Positions 41,116-53,788 are shown, counted from the first letter of the stretch. The stretch: 64,000 nt of DNA from Polynucleobacter campilacus (GCF_002206625.1 NZ_NGUP01000003.1:580968-644967); one strand, 5' to 3'. Notes: a model not told the origin generated them from the sequence alone. Numbers and translations: made by a program.

Positions 41116-41766
41116 ATGCAAACCTCTTCTTTCCTTAAGCTTGTTGTTACAGTACTGACAGTATCCCAATTGTCATCTTGCGCAGTTGTTGCCGTTGGAG
41201 GCGTCGCCGCAACTGCAACTGTATTGTCCGATCGACGTAGTCCAGGTGTACAGGCAATCGACAAAGGAATTGCACTTGAAGCAAACAATGCTCTTGATAA
41301 AAAGTTTGGAGACAAGGCTCACATCAACGTCACTTCATTCAATCAGAAAGTACTCTTAACTGGTGAAGTGAAAGATGCTGATATCAAGGGTGAAGCAGGC
41401 GCATATGTGAAGGCAATGAAGAATGCACGCACTGTATATAACGAACTCATCATTGGACCCAATAGCAGCTACACAGCCCGCGCCAACGACTCTTATTTAG
41501 AGTCTAAGATCAAAACACAAATGATTTTTACAGAGAAGCTACCATCAAACTCAATGGCGATCATCGCTGAAGGTAGCAGCGTTTACTTGATGGGCATCTT
41601 GACGCAAAGTGAAGCAGATTTGGCTAAGAAGATTGCTAGTAATACAAACGGCGTTAAGGATGTCTATGTTTATTTCGACATTATTTCTGAGGCCGAGAAG
41701 GTGCGCCTAGAAAAGCAAGGGAAAGCTGAGCAATCACAATCAGATAGCCCGCCAAAATATCAGTAA
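41116..41766 (+). CDS. dolP: BON-domain outer-membrane lipoprotein (DolP/YraP-like)
   Basis: 216 residues from ATG 41116; the frame is open further upstream inside the previous gene, but the lipoprotein signal fixes this start. The signal ends in lipobox L19-S20-S21-C22. Two BON-type domains follow: one around ALDKKFGDKAHINVTSFNQKVLLTGEV and one around YLESKIKTQMIFTEKLPSNSMAIIAEGSSVYLMGIL. DolP binds anionic phospholipids and supports outer-membrane integrity and beta-barrel assembly in E. coli. Position after diaA matches that synteny. It starts 35 bp after the upstream gene. Confidence 0.88.
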   Translation: MQTSSFLKLVVTVLTVSQLSSCAVVAVGGVAATATVLSDRRSPGVQAIDKGIALEANNALDKKFGDKAHINVTSFNQKVLLTGEVKDADIKGEAGAYVKAMKNARTVYNELIIGPNSSYTARANDSYLESKIKTQMIFTEKLPSNSMAIIAEGSSVYLMGILTQSEADLAKKIASNTNGVKDVYVYFDIISEAEKVRLEKQGKAEQSQSDSPPKYQ

Positions 41767-41782
41767 TCTTTTTTACGAATAG

Positions 41783-42142
41783 ATGTTGATATATTCGTTG
41801 TCTAAATTTGTGAAAATATTTTTTTCATTTGCACTGCTAGTTTTTCATTTTCAATATGTGCAAGCAAGTAGTGAAGATCAAAAAGCGTTTGCAGTTGCAA
41901 AACAAAACGCATGCTTAGGCTGTCACGCAATTAATAAAAAAATTGTAGGGCCTAGTTTTGAATCAGTAGCGCAAAAATATCAAGCCGACTCAAGTGCGCA
42001 AGCGTTCTTAAAAAATAAAATTGCTAAAGGTGGAGCAGGGTCTTGGGGTGTTGTGCCAATGCCTGCTAATGCAAAATTAAGCGATGCAGATTTATCGCTC
42101 TTAACGTCTTGGATATTGCGTGGTGCGCCAAATAAAAATTAA
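41783..42142 (+). CDS. Small periplasmic c-type cytochrome
   Basis: 119 residues with a Sec signal (cleavage likely after Ala28). The single heme motif CLGCH is at 44-48 and the probable sixth ligand is Met93 in VVPMPAN. The mature size, about 91 residues, fits the cytochrome c551/c552 class I group. It likely carries electrons in the periplasm to a terminal oxidase or peroxidase. It follows dolP by 16 bp. Its end overlaps the convergent acetyltransferase end by 4 bp. Confidence 0.9.
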   Translation: MLIYSLSKFVKIFFSFALLVFHFQYVQASSEDQKAFAVAKQNACLGCHAINKKIVGPSFESVAQKYQADSSAQAFLKNKIAKGGAGSWGVVPMPANAKLSDADLSLLTSWILRGAPNKN

Positions 42143-42795
42143 GGTGCGAGTTTTGGTCTGCCAAGGAACCACCACCAGGCTTGATTAGATCTCTTTAGGT
42201 TTTGTTTCAATGCGTAATCCATATCGGCCCACTGTTCATTTACAGCCTCTTCAACAATTGTTGAAGAATTTGCTGGTGGTAACTTTAGGTAAGCATCCGC
42301 ATCTCCATGGGCATATTCAATGCTCATCCCAGCCTTTTGCGCTAAATGCATCATTGCCTTATTACTTGTTAAACAATGAACGTACAGAGTATCAATGTGA
42401 GTATTGCGCGAATGAACGGCACAGCGCTGCAATAGCGCAGTGCCAAAACCTTTCGAGCGCCCGTCTAGCAGAACTGAAACGCCAAATTCAGCTGCACGCA
42501 CACCCCCCCTTACTTCGGGTAAATAGGCTAAGTGAGCCATCCCAATGAGCTTTAAATTCAAATCAAAGATGCCAAAAATTGCGTCTTTACTGAAATCCAG
42601 GCCAGCAACATAGCGTGCAATTACTTCGTCGGAAGTCTGAGTGCCAAATCGTAGGCGGCGATCACCATCATTGAGCTGCAACAAGTGCCGGAGTATCTCT
42701 TTGGTATGCCCAGCATGTAGCTCTCGTATGGGAACAGCTTGCCTTGCCAAATAGGGCTTACCGGGTGAGTGTTTACTAGCTAATTTATTGTGCAT
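42139..42795 (-). CDS. GNAT family N-acetyltransferase
   Basis: 218 residues. The GNAT core shows LIGMAHLAYLPEVRGGVRAAEFGVSVLLDGRSKGFGTALLQRCAVHSR, where RSKGFGTAL is the acetyl-CoA pyrophosphate loop (usual Q/RxxGxG/A). A following TLYVHCLTSNKAMMHLAQKAGM is the typical last part of the fold. It transfers an acetyl group to an unknown amine. An N-terminal Arg/His-rich segment precedes the domain. The convergent overlap with the cytochrome gene is 4 bp. Confidence 0.85.
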   Translation of the reverse strand: MHNKLASKHSPGKPYLARQAVPIRELHAGHTKEILRHLLQLNDGDRRLRFGTQTSDEVIARYVAGLDFSKDAIFGIFDLNLKLIGMAHLAYLPEVRGGVRAAEFGVSVLLDGRSKGFGTALLQRCAVHSRNTHIDTLYVHCLTSNKAMMHLAQKAGMSIEYAHGDADAYLKLPPANSSTIVEEAVNEQWADMDYALKQNLKRSNQAWWWFLGRPKLAP

Positions 42796-42969
42796 TGCAA
42801 TATAGTAGCAGGCTTATATGAAAATTACAGGGTTTACCCTAGTAAATGAAGTAATGCACATTAAAAGGGATCAAAAATGTTGTTTTCCTTCTGAGCCCAT
42901 GATTTGATTGAGTTTATTTTTAAAGTAGGAATAAACCCCCTTTTTTTAGGAAAAAGACTGCGAAAGGTG

Positions 42970-42998
42970 TTGACAACCCACTTTTTGTGTGTCATAGT
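42970..42998 (+). promoter_or_regulatory. rrn operon promoter
   Basis: TTGACA at 42970-42975 and CATAGT at 42993-42998 are separated by 17 bp, a strong sigma-70 pattern placing transcription start near 43005, about 200 bp before 16S. The rest of the 42796-43205 gap contains the leader, with a boxA-like CCCTCTTTAAAA at 43039-43050, and no gene. Confidence 0.8.
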
Positions 42999-43054
42999 CT
43001 CACCTCTTCGCTGAATGTTTTTCAAAAAACGATTTAGCCCCTCTTTAAAAATTA

Positions 43055-43078
43055 GTCAACCGATAAATGTGGGTACTA
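43055..43078 (+). other. 16S processing stalk, 5' strand
   Basis: This 24-nt leader segment is complementary to 44762-44785 downstream of 16S, with two G-U pairs and no bulge. Together they close the 16S precursor loop, the expected RNase III substrate. Confidence 0.85.
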
Positions 43079-43205
43079 GGCGAAAGCATCCAGTCCTTCG
43101 GGACAGATGTAAACAAATAGTACTCATAGACAGTAAAAAGATTTGGTTTTATTACCAAGTCAATTTCTTGAATGGGTGCGACGATCCGCAAGGATCACAG
43201 GAATT

Positions 43206-44741
<1,536 letters not shown>

Positions 44742-44761
44742 GAGAAAAGATGTTGGAGCTA

Positions 44762-44785
44762 TAGTGCCCACACTTATCGGTTGAC
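44762..44785 (+). other. 16S processing stalk, 3' strand
   Basis: Pairs with 43055-43078 over 24 nt (two G-U pairs), closing the 16S precursor. It lies 24 nt after the 16S 3' end and 12 nt before tRNA-Ile. Confidence 0.85.
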
Positions 44786-44797
44786 AATAAAAGCCAC

Positions 44798-44874
44798 GGG
44801 TCTGTAGCTCAGCTGGTTAGAGCACTGTGTTGATAACGCAGGGGTCGTAGGTTCAAGTCCTACCAGACCCACCA
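44798..44874 (+). tRNA. tRNA-Ile (GAT)
   Basis: 77 nt with encoded CCA. The acceptor GGGTCTG pairs with CAGACCC, the anticodon stem-loop CTGTGTTGATAACGCAG shows anticodon GAT, and the T-arm has GGTTCAAGTCC. It is the first spacer tRNA of the rRNA operon, cut from the precursor by RNase P. Confidence 0.97.
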
Positions 44875-44902
44875 CCAGCCAGAAACATACTTAGTGGACG
44901 TT

Positions 44903-44978
44903 GGGGGATTAGCTCAGCTGGGAGAGCACCTGCTTTGCAAGCAGGGGGTCGTCGGTTCGATCCCGTCATCCTCCACCA
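44903..44978 (+). tRNA. tRNA-Ala (TGC)
   Basis: 76 nt with encoded CCA. The acceptor GGGGGAT pairs with ATCCTCC (one G-T), the anticodon stem-loop CCTGCTTTGCAAGCAGG shows TGC, and the T-arm has GGTTCGATCCC. It is the second spacer tRNA in the usual 16S-Ile-Ala-23S order. Confidence 0.97.
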
Positions 44979-45035
44979 ACATCTAAATGTCAAAACTAAG
45001 CGATCTATTGATTGTTTAGTTTTGCCATTTATGGC

Positions 45036-45047
45036 TGTTCTTTAAAA
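45036..45047 (+). promoter_or_regulatory. boxA antitermination site before 23S
   Basis: TGTTCTTTAAAA closely matches the rrn boxA consensus TGCTCTTTAACA. It binds NusB-S10 so polymerase completes the untranslated operon. A similar element lies in the 16S leader at 43039-43050. Confidence 0.75.
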
Positions 45048-45060
45048 ATTTGAGTAAGCA
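45048..45060 (+). other. 23S processing stalk, 5' strand
   Basis: Thirteen bases, including TTTGAGTAAGCA, perfectly complementary to 48177-48189 after 23S. They form the base of the 23S precursor stalk cleaved by RNase III. Confidence 0.8.
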
Positions 45061-45063
45061 AAG

Positions 45064-45095
45064 TGTCAAATGTTTCTTTGAGAGAACATTTGACA
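45064..45095 (+). other. Stable hairpin in the tRNA-Ala-23S spacer
   Basis: TGTCAAATGTT (45064-45074) pairs perfectly with AACATTTGACA (45085-45095) over a 10-nt loop. It sits between the 23S stalk strand and the 23S start, so it is probably a precursor-processing structure. The remaining spacer (45096-45246) shows nothing else recognisable. Confidence 0.6.
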
Positions 45096-45246
45096 ATGTA
45101 ATAAGGGTAAAGATTGAATCATCAATCAGTAATACAAACGAGTTTTACCAAGTTCTTAACAAAGTACTTACAGTTTGGATTACGGCAAACATGTCAGAAG
45201 TAGAAGTAAAACCTGTAACAGGTGCTAGCAATGGTGCTCGTTATAG

Positions 45247-48120
<2,874 letters not shown>

Positions 48121-48176
48121 ATAACCAGCACTATTGTGTTGGATGTTTGCCAGATTTAATCTGCATCCTGATTACA

Positions 48177-48189
48177 TGCTTACTCAAAT
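48177..48189 (+). other. 23S processing stalk, 3' strand
   Basis: Perfect 13-bp complement of 45048-45060, starting about 57 nt after the 23S 3' end. Confidence 0.8.
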
Positions 48190-48223
48190 AGAGTTGTTGA
48201 TTTATCAGCAACTCGACCCTCTA

Positions 48224-48340
48224 CGCCCGGTGACCATAGCGAATTGGAACCACTCCTTCCCATCCCGAACAGGACAGTGAAACGATTCTACGCCGATGAT
48301 AGTGCGGATTACCCGTGTGAAAGTAGGTAACTGCCGGGCA
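48224..48340 (+). rRNA. rrf: 5S ribosomal RNA
   Basis: About 117 nt. The terminal helix CGCCCGG/CCGGGCA closes it, and the internal segments ACCATAGCGAATTGGAACCA, CATCCCGAACAGG and the loop E region are typical. It completes the 16S-Ile-Ala-23S-5S operon; the terminator follows within 10 bp. Confidence 0.95.
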
Positions 48341-48349
48341 CCAACGCGA

Positions 48350-48380
48350 CGCCCAGACCCCTTTAGGTCTGGGCGTTTTT
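48350..48380 (+). terminator. rrn operon intrinsic terminator
   Basis: CGCCCAGACC (48350-48359) pairs perfectly with GGTCTGGGCG (48366-48375) around a 6-nt loop and is followed by TTTTT. It ends the rRNA transcript before a fresh promoter at 48404. Confidence 0.93.
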
Positions 48381-48403
48381 ACTTGTGCAGAGCGCTAGAG
48401 TGA

Positions 48404-48432
48404 TTGACAGATACTCCGTTTGGAGTCAGAAT
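48404..48432 (+). promoter_or_regulatory. Promoter of the tRNA-Tyr/Gly/Thr-tuf operon
   Basis: TTGACA at 48404-48409 and CAGAAT at 48427-48432, 17 bp apart. It sits between the rrn terminator and tRNA-Tyr, so the tRNA-tuf-secE block starts its own transcript. Confidence 0.75.
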
Positions 48433-48443
48433 ATTGGGTTCGC

Positions 48444-48528
48444 GGAGGGGTGTCCGAGCGGCTAAAGGAGGCAGACTGTAAATCTGTTGGCTATGCCTAC
48501 GTAGGTTCGAATCCTACCCCCTCCACCA
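48444..48528 (+). tRNA. tRNA-Tyr (GTA)
   Basis: 85 nt with the long variable arm expected of a class II tRNA and an encoded CCA. The acceptor GGAGGGG pairs with CCCCTCC, and the anticodon stem-loop CAGACTGTAAATCTG shows GTA. It opens the Tyr-Gly-Thr-tuf cluster. Confidence 0.97.
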
Positions 48529-48533
48529 GATGT

Positions 48534-48607
48534 GCGGGATTAGTTTAATGGTAAAACAGCAGATTTCCAATCTTCGGTCAAGAGTTCGATTCTCTTATCC
48601 CGCTCCA
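48534..48607 (+). tRNA. tRNA-Gly (TCC)
   Basis: 74 nt with CCA. The acceptor GCGGGAT pairs with ATCCCGC, and the anticodon region GATTTCCAATC shows TCC. It lies 5 bp after tRNA-Tyr. Confidence 0.97.
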
Positions 48608-48627
48608 GAATTTGTTGCAAAAGATTG

Positions 48628-48702
<75 letters not shown>

Positions 48703-48774
48703 AGGTTTCGCATTATTTTTTATTAATTATGTATTTCGTGTTTTGGTTTAAGAGTTAACTAAAGGCAGACAAAA

Positions 48775-49965
48775 ATGGCAAAAGAAAAATTTGAGCGGAC
48801 AAAACCGCACGTAAACGTAGGCACCATCGGTCACGTTGACCACGGTAAAACCACCTTAACTGCAGCGATTGCAACCGTGCTCTCTAAGCAATTTGGTGGC
48901 GAAGCAAAAGCATACGATCAGATCGATGCTGCTCCTGAAGAAAAAGCCCGCGGTATTACGATTAATACAGCGCACGTTGAGTATGAGACAGCGAATCGTC
49001 ACTATGCTCACGTTGATTGCCCAGGACATGCTGACTATGTGAAGAACATGATTACTGGTGCTGCGCAGATGGACGGCGCAATCTTGGTTTGCTCTGCAGC
49101 TGATGGCCCAATGCCACAAACGCGTGAGCACATCCTCTTGGCACGCCAAGTAGGTGTTCCTTACATCATCGTGTTCTTAAACAAATGCGATATGGTTGAT
49201 GATGCTGAATTGCTCGAGTTAGTTGAAATGGAAGTTCGTGAACTTCTATCTAAATATGACTTCCCAGGCGATGACACTCCAATCATTCAAGGTTCTGCTA
49301 AGTTAGCTCTTGAAGGCGATGAAGGCCCATTGGGTAAAGAAGCCATCATGAAATTGGCTGAAGCACTGGATAGTTATATCCCAACTCCAGAGCGCGCGAT
49401 TGATGGCGCCTTCTTGATGCCAGTAGAAGACGTGTTCTCAATCTCTGGTCGCGGTACTGTTGTTACCGGCCGTATTGAGCGCGGTATTGTGAAGGTTGGC
49501 GAAGAGATTGAAATCATCGGTATCAAGCCAACATTGAAAACCACTTGTACTGGTGTTGAAATGTTCCGCAAATTGCTCGACCAAGGTCAAGCTGGCGATA
49601 ACGTCGGTATCTTGTTACGCGGTACAAAACGTGAAGAAGTTGAGCGCGGCCAAGTATTGGCCAAACCAGGTTCAATCACCCCACACACTCACTTTACAGC
49701 CGAGGTTTACATCTTGGGTAAAGACGAAGGTGGTCGTCATACTCCATTCTTTAACAACTATCGTCCCCAGTTTTACTTCCGTACTACGGACGTAACCGGT
49801 TCAATCGAGTTGCCAAAAGACAAAGAAATGGTGATGCCTGGTGATAACGTCACGATTACTGTAAAACTCATCGCACCAATCGCGATGGAAGAAGGTTTAC
49901 GTTTTGCGATCCGCGAAGGTGGCCGTACTGTTGGCGCCGGTGTGGTTGCAAAGATTTTGGCTTAG
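48775..49965 (+). CDS. tuf: Elongation factor Tu
   Basis: 396 residues. G1 [14 protein letters not shown], switch I with [14 protein letters not shown]3 [21 protein letters not shown] and G4 NKCDM are all intact, followed by domains II and III. It delivers aminoacyl-tRNA to the ribosome. Co-transcription with three upstream tRNAs, and probably tRNA-Trp and secE downstream, is suggested by spacing. Proteobacteria often have a second tuf after fusA, which would lie outside this window. Confidence 0.98.
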   Translation: MAKEKFERTKPHVNVGTIGHVDHGKTTLTAAIATVLSKQFGGEAKAYDQIDAAPEEKARGITINTAHVEYETANRHYAHVDCPGHADYVKNMITGAAQMDGAILVCSAADGPMPQTREHILLARQVGVPYIIVFLNKCDMVDDAELLELVEMEVRELLSKYDFPGDDTPIIQGSAKLALEGDEGPLGKEAIMKLAEALDSYIPTPERAIDGAFLMPVEDVFSISGRGTVVTGRIERGIVKVGEEIEIIGIKPTLKTTCTGVEMFRKLLDQGQAGDNVGILLRGTKREEVERGQVLAKPGSITPHTHFTAEVYILGKDEGGRHTPFFNNYRPQFYFRTTDVTGSIELPKDKEMVMPGDNVTITVKLIAPIAMEEGLRFAIREGGRTVGAGVVAKILA

Positions 49966-49992
49966 TAGTTAATTTGTAATGAGTTTTTATAA

Positions 49993-50068
49993 AGGGGTGT
50001 AGCTCAATTGGCAGAGCGTTGGTCTCCAAAACCAAAGGTTGGGGGTTCGATGCCCTCCGCCCCTGCCA
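49993..50068 (+). tRNA. tRNA-Trp (CCA)
   Basis: 76 nt with encoded CCA. The acceptor AGGGGTG pairs with CGCCCCT, and the anticodon stem-loop TTGGTCTCCAAAACCAA shows CCA. It lies between tuf and secE, as in many proteobacteria. Confidence 0.97.
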
Positions 50069-50088
50069 CGATTTGAACTGAAAGCAAT

Positions 50089-50466
50089 ATGTCTCAACAA
50101 ACTGTAAGTCAATCTGAAGAAAAGAGTAGCTGGGTCTCTGTACTGGCTGCTTTAATCGTCGTTGCTGCGTTGGTGCTCTACTACACGCTCATCGACCAAT
50201 CTTTATTGGTGCGCTTAGGTGTTTTGTTCGGTGGCATTGCTGCTGCTATTTTGATTGTGGCGATTTCACCGGATGGGCGTCGCTTTATCGCCTATGCGAA
50301 AGATTCTTGGTATGAAGTGAAAAAGGTTGTTTGGCCAACTCGTAAAGAGACCACCCAAATGACTCTAGTCGTATTTGGCTTTGTTCTGATCATGTCCCTG
50401 TTTTTATGGATTGCAGACAAATTGATTGAATGGCTAGTTTTTTCAGTCTTTTTAGGCTGGAAGTGA
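50089..50466 (+). CDS. secE: Preprotein translocase subunit SecE
   Basis: 125 residues with three hydrophobic helices, as in the E. coli form. The conserved amphipathic hinge [20 protein letters not shown] precedes the last transmembrane helix. It clamps SecY in the translocon. It lies 7 bp upstream of nusG, the universal secE-nusG pair. Confidence 0.97.
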   Translation: MSQQTVSQSEEKSSWVSVLAALIVVAALVLYYTLIDQSLLVRLGVLFGGIAAAILIVAISPDGRRFIAYAKDSWYEVKKVVWPTRKETTQMTLVVFGFVLIMSLFLWIADKLIEWLVFSVFLGWK

Positions 50467-50473
50467 GCGAAAA

Positions 50474-51046
50474 ATGATTGATTCTGAAGTAGCCGTAAAC
50501 CCACAAGCTTCTGGCAATATGCGCTGGTACGTTATTCACGCTTATTCCGGCATGGAAAAGAGCGTCAAAAAAGGCCTTGAAGAGCGTATTGCACGCTCTG
50601 GCATGCCTGAGAAATTTGGCCGTATTTTGGTTCCTTCCGAAGAGGTTGTTGAGATCAAAGCCGGCGCAAAATCAGTTACAGAGCGCCGTTTCTTTCCTGG
50701 ATATGTCCTGATTGAGATGGAAATGACCGATGAAAGCTGGCATTTGGTGAAAAATACGCCAAAAGTGACTGGTTTCGTTGGGGGTGTTCGTAACCGCCCA
50801 AGTCCTATTTCTACAGCTGAAGTAGCCAAAATCATGGATCAAATGCAGGCTGGGGTCGATAAGCCTAAGCCTAAGACCCTGTTTGAGGTTGGCGAGATCG
50901 TGCGTGTTAAAGAGGGTCCATTTATTGATTTCAATGGAAATATTGAAGAAGTCAATTATGAGAAGTCAAGATTGCGCGTTTCTGTTACAATTTTTGGCCG
51001 CGGTACCCCAGTTGAGCTGGAGTTCGGCCAGGTAGAAAAGATGTAA
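50474..51046 (+). CDS. nusG: Transcription termination/antitermination protein NusG
   Basis: 190 residues. The NGN domain ([19 protein letters not shown]...[12 protein letters not shown]...GFVGG) binds RNA polymerase. The C-terminal KOW domain ([23 protein letters not shown]) contacts Rho or S10. It increases processivity and couples transcription to translation. About 16 residues before MRWYV are a poorly conserved extension. The rplK leader follows. Confidence 0.97.
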   Translation: MIDSEVAVNPQASGNMRWYVIHAYSGMEKSVKKGLEERIARSGMPEKFGRILVPSEEVVEIKAGAKSVTERRFFPGYVLIEMEMTDESWHLVKNTPKVTGFVGGVRNRPSPISTAEVAKIMDQMQAGVDKPKPKTLFEVGEIVRVKEGPFIDFNGNIEEVNYEKSRLRVSVTIFGRGTPVELEFGQVEKM

Positions 51047-51195
51047 AAACAAGGACTTAGTCCTGTTATGCAGTGGCAGTAGTTTTAAGTGGTTAGTAAT
51101 AACCGAGGAGCGGAGCTAGAAAGCCAAAAACTAGCAAAGCGTTTACTCAACAGCGGTCTTTCCAACGAGGTCAGGCGCGCTTTCAGGAGCAACAC
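51047..51195 (+). promoter_or_regulatory. nusG-rplK gap: rplK leader
   Basis: A 149-bp untranslated stretch. Short hairpins are visible: GGTTA/TAACC (51091-51104) and GCTAG/CTAGC (51115-51135). In E. coli ribosomal protein L1 represses this operon by binding the rplK leader; an analogous L1 site is expected here but I could not pin it down. No gene. Confidence 0.4.
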
Positions 51196-51627
51196 ATGGC
51201 AAAGAAGATTATTGGCTTTATCAAGCTGCAGATCCCTGCAGGTAAAGCAAATCCATCACCACCCGTAGGTCCAGCATTGGGTCAACGCGGTCTGAATATT
51301 ATGGAATTCTGTAAGGCGTTCAATGCTCAAACTCAGAGCATGGAACCAGGCTTGCCAATTCCAGTCGTAATTACAGCATTTGCTGATAAGAGCTTCACCT
51401 TTGTGATGAAGACTCCCCCAGCAACGATTCTGATTAAGAAGGCTGCAAAGCTCGAAAAAGGATCACCACGTCCGCATACCGATAAGGTAGGAAAAATTAC
51501 ACGTGCTCAAGCGGAAGAAATCGCTAAAGCAAAAATGCCAGACTTGACAGCAGCCGATATGGATGCAGCTGTTAGAACAATCGCTGGTAGCGCCCGCTCC
51601 ATGGGCATCACTGTGGAAGGTCTCTAA
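51196..51627 (+). CDS. rplK: 50S ribosomal protein L11
   Basis: 143 residues, standard uL11. The proline-rich N-terminal [20 protein letters not shown] binds release factors and thiostrepton-type drugs. The C-terminal [24 protein letters not shown] binds 23S rRNA. It forms the GTPase-associated stalk base. It lies 2 bp before rplA. Confidence 0.98.
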   Translation: MAKKIIGFIKLQIPAGKANPSPPVGPALGQRGLNIMEFCKAFNAQTQSMEPGLPIPVVITAFADKSFTFVMKTPPATILIKKAAKLEKGSPRPHTDKVGKITRAQAEEIAKAKMPDLTAADMDAAVRTIAGSARSMGITVEGL

Positions 51628-51629
51628 TC

Positions 51630-52331
51630 ATGACTAAATTATCTAAGCGCGTAAAAGCTATTCAATCTAAGGTTGATCGCAACAAGTTCTACTCATTAGA
51701 AGATGCGTTGACTCTCGTTAAAGAGTGCGCTACTGCGAAGTTCGATGAGTCTATCGACGTTGCTGTTCAGTTGGGTATTGATGCTAAGAAATCTGACCAA
51801 GTTGTGCGTGGCGCAGTAGTGCTCCCAGCCGGTACAGGCAAGCATGTTCGTGTAGCTGTATTTGCACAAGGCGAGAAGGCTGAGCAAGCTAAGGCTGCTG
51901 GTGCAGAAATCGTTGGCATGGAAGAGCTTGCTGAACAAATTAAAGGCGGCAAAATTGATTTTGACGTTTTGATCGCATCACCAGACACAATGAAAATTGT
52001 TGGTACTTTAGGTCAAGTATTGGGCCCACGCGGCTTAATGCCAAACCCAAAAGTAGGAACTGTTACTCCGGACGTTGCTACTGCAGTGAAGAATGCAAAA
52101 GCGGGTCAAGTTCAGTTCCGTGTGGACAAGGCCGGTATCGTGCACGCAAGTATTGGCCGTCGTTCATTCGAGCCAACTGCACTGAAATCAAACTTGCTCG
52201 CGTTGCTTGAGGCTTTGAATAAAGCAAAGCCACCTGCATCAAAAGGAATATTTTTAAAGAAGGTTGCCGTAAGCAGCACCATGGGTGCAGGCGTACGCGT
52301 AGACCAAGCATCGTTACAGGCAGCTCAATAA
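51630..52331 (+). CDS. rplA: 50S ribosomal protein L1
   Basis: 233 residues, standard uL1. Segments such as [40 protein letters not shown] and VRVDQASL identify it. It forms the L1 stalk at the E site and in relatives represses rplKA translation. It ends before the 237-bp rplJ leader. Confidence 0.98.
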   Translation: MTKLSKRVKAIQSKVDRNKFYSLEDALTLVKECATAKFDESIDVAVQLGIDAKKSDQVVRGAVVLPAGTGKHVRVAVFAQGEKAEQAKAAGAEIVGMEELAEQIKGGKIDFDVLIASPDTMKIVGTLGQVLGPRGLMPNPKVGTVTPDVATAVKNAKAGQVQFRVDKAGIVHASIGRRSFEPTALKSNLLALLEALNKAKPPASKGIFLKKVAVSSTMGAGVRVDQASLQAAQ

Positions 52332-52568
52332 GTAGCTTGTAACAAAAAAGAACTTTGGGTCGACTCCCGCTCTTTGGGTGAGAGTCGAACATCAAAGACC
52401 GTTGGCGAATGAGTTGCTTGTAAAGAATGAATTCTTAATCCTTGCGAAAGTAAGAGCCAGCGCAGATGGCGACCCTGAAAAGATTTTCACAAGAGTCTTT
52501 GTGAACAAATGATCAGACGCTGGTGTGTAACCCCAACTGGAAACAGTTGGTTTTTATGGAGTTAAACC
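52332..52568 (+). promoter_or_regulatory. rplJ leader with nested stems (L10-type leader)
   Basis: The rplA-rplJ gap holds several pairings: CCAGCG (52457-52462) with CGCTGG (52518-52523) as a closing stem, TTCACAA/TTGTGAA (52486-52505) inside it, and a terminator-like hairpin just before the rplJ ribosome site. In other bacteria, L10 or the L10-L7/L12 complex binds such leaders to limit rplJL and downstream rpoBC expression. No coding sequence is evident. Confidence 0.6.
52533..52555 (+). terminator. Terminator-like attenuator in rplJ leader
   Basis: CCAACTG pairs with CAGTTGG around a GAAA tetraloop and is followed directly by TTTTT, ending 13 bp before the rplJ GTG. The shape is that of a Rho-independent terminator placed to control readthrough into rplJL-rpoBC, or of a stem masking the rplJ ribosome site. 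Confidence 0.65.
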
Positions 52569-53207
52569 GTGCCTTTGAATGTACAAGACAAAAAAGCGAT
52601 TGTTGCTGATGTCGGCGCTCAATTGGCTGGAGCCCAAACCGTCGTGCTCGCTGAATACCGTGGTATTCCAGTTGAGCAGTTGACAAAGCTACGTGCTAGC
52701 GCACGTGACCAAGGTGTATATCTTCGCGTTTTGAAGAACACATTGGCACGCCGTGCTGCACAAGGCACACAGTTTGAGCCTCTTGCTGATTCGATGGTTG
52801 GCCCCTTGATTTACGGCATCTCTGCTGATCCGATTGCTTCGGCAAAAGTATTGCAGGGCTTTGCTAAGACTCAAGATTTGCTAGTCATTAAAGCTGGCTT
52901 ATACAACGGCAAGTTGTTAGACGTTGCAGGCGTAAAAGCGCTCGCAACAATTCCAAGCCGCGACGAGTTGTTATCTCAGTTGTTAGGTGTGATGTTGGCA
53001 CCGGTATCTGCGATGGCTCGTGTATTGGGCGCAGTAGCAGCACAAAAGGCAGCTGGAGCACCCGCTCCCGCAGCAGCACCTGTAGCAGAAGCAGCAGCCC
53101 CAGCAGCAGTCGTTGCTGAAGCCGCCGCTCCTGAAGCAGCCGCTGAGCCTGCAGCCGCAGCCCCAGAAGCTGGAACAGAAGCAAACGAAACCCCTGCCGC
53201 TGAATAA
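52569..53207 (+). CDS. rplJ: 50S ribosomal protein L10, with long Ala/Pro-rich tail
   Basis: 212 residues from a GTG start, against about 165 in E. coli. Residues 1 to about 160 are normal uL10, with [18 protein letters not shown] and [10 protein letters not shown], then the L7/L12-binding helix. A tail of about 52 residues (about 161-212) follows, made almost entirely of Ala, Pro, Glu and Val with repeated [12 protein letters not shown] units. L10 anchors L7/L12 dimers to the GTPase centre and represses its own operon. The tail is probably disordered; its role is unknown. Confidence 0.97.
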   Translation: MPLNVQDKKAIVADVGAQLAGAQTVVLAEYRGIPVEQLTKLRASARDQGVYLRVLKNTLARRAAQGTQFEPLADSMVGPLIYGISADPIASAKVLQGFAKTQDLLVIKAGLYNGKLLDVAGVKALATIPSRDELLSQLLGVMLAPVSAMARVLGAVAAQKAAGAPAPAAAPVAEAAAPAAVVAEAAAPEAAAEPAAAAPEAGTEANETPAAE

Positions 53208-53243
53208 GCGACAGATTAACTATTTAAGTATTAGGAGCTAAAA

Positions 53244-53621
53244 ATGGCGATTACTAAAGAAGAAATCATTGATGCAGTAGGCAGCATGTCTGTTATGGAT
53301 TTGAACGACTTGGTTAAGGCGTTCGAAGAGAAGTTTGGTGTTTCAGCTGCGGCTATGGCTGTTGCTGGTCCTGCTGGTGCTGGCGGTGGCGGTGCTGCTG
53401 CTGAAGAGCAAACAGAATTCACTGTGAACTTGCTCGAAGCTGGCGCAAACAAAGTTTCAGTAATTAAGGCAGTTCGCGAAATTACTGGCCTTGGCTTGAA
53501 AGAAGCTAAGGACTTGGTTGATGGTGCACCAAAGCCAATCAAAGAAGCTGTTGACAAGAAAACTGCTGAAGAAGCTAAGAAGAAGCTTGAAGAAGCTGGC
53601 GCTAAAGCAGAACTTAAGTAA
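53244..53621 (+). CDS. rplL: 50S ribosomal protein L7/L12
   Basis: 125 residues. The N-terminal dimerisation helices are joined by a Gly/Ala-rich hinge ([15 protein letters not shown]) to the factor-binding C-terminal domain. That domain has [36 protein letters not shown] sequence. It recruits translation GTPases. It has an AGGAG ribosome site and is followed by the structured rplL-rpoB gap. Confidence 0.98.
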   Translation: MAITKEEIIDAVGSMSVMDLNDLVKAFEEKFGVSAAAMAVAGPAGAGGGGAAAEEQTEFTVNLLEAGANKVSVIKAVREITGLGLKEAKDLVDGAPKPIKEAVDKKTAEEAKKKLEEAGAKAELK

Positions 53622-53631
53622 TACAAACTGC

Positions 53632-53788
53632 GCTAACGCTTCTCAAAAAGGAGCGTTAGCTATGTTGGGTTTGACCATTAGTGGTCAAACCCGATTTCAT
53701 TTCTGATTGAAATCGGGTTTGCCTTCTGATACGACTGCAGAATGCAAGTTTGGTCGGACACTAGATCGAAACGATTTAGTGTTGTCCG
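53632..53788 (+). promoter_or_regulatory. rplL-rpoB intercistronic RNA structures
   Basis: Four strong pairings occur in 157 nt. (1) GCTAACGCT/AGCGTTAGC at 53632-53660. (2) An 11-bp stem GGGTTTGACCA/TGGTCAAACCC at 53667-53692 with a TTAG loop. (3) A 13-bp stem AAACCCGATTTCA/TGAAATCGGGTTT at 53687-53720 that shares 53687-53692 with stem 2, so 2 and 3 are mutually exclusive. (4) A bulged 14-bp stem at 53755-53788 closed by an AAA loop. E. coli has an attenuator and an RNase III site in the same gap; these look like functional counterparts. Confidence 0.7.

Noticed and set aside
53041..53206. Alanine-codon repeat (gcagca-type) at the 3' end of rplJ considered as a DNA microsatellite
   Set aside because: The codons are mixed GCA, GCC, GCT and GCG and stay in frame to the stop, so it is a low-complexity protein tail rather than a simple repeat.
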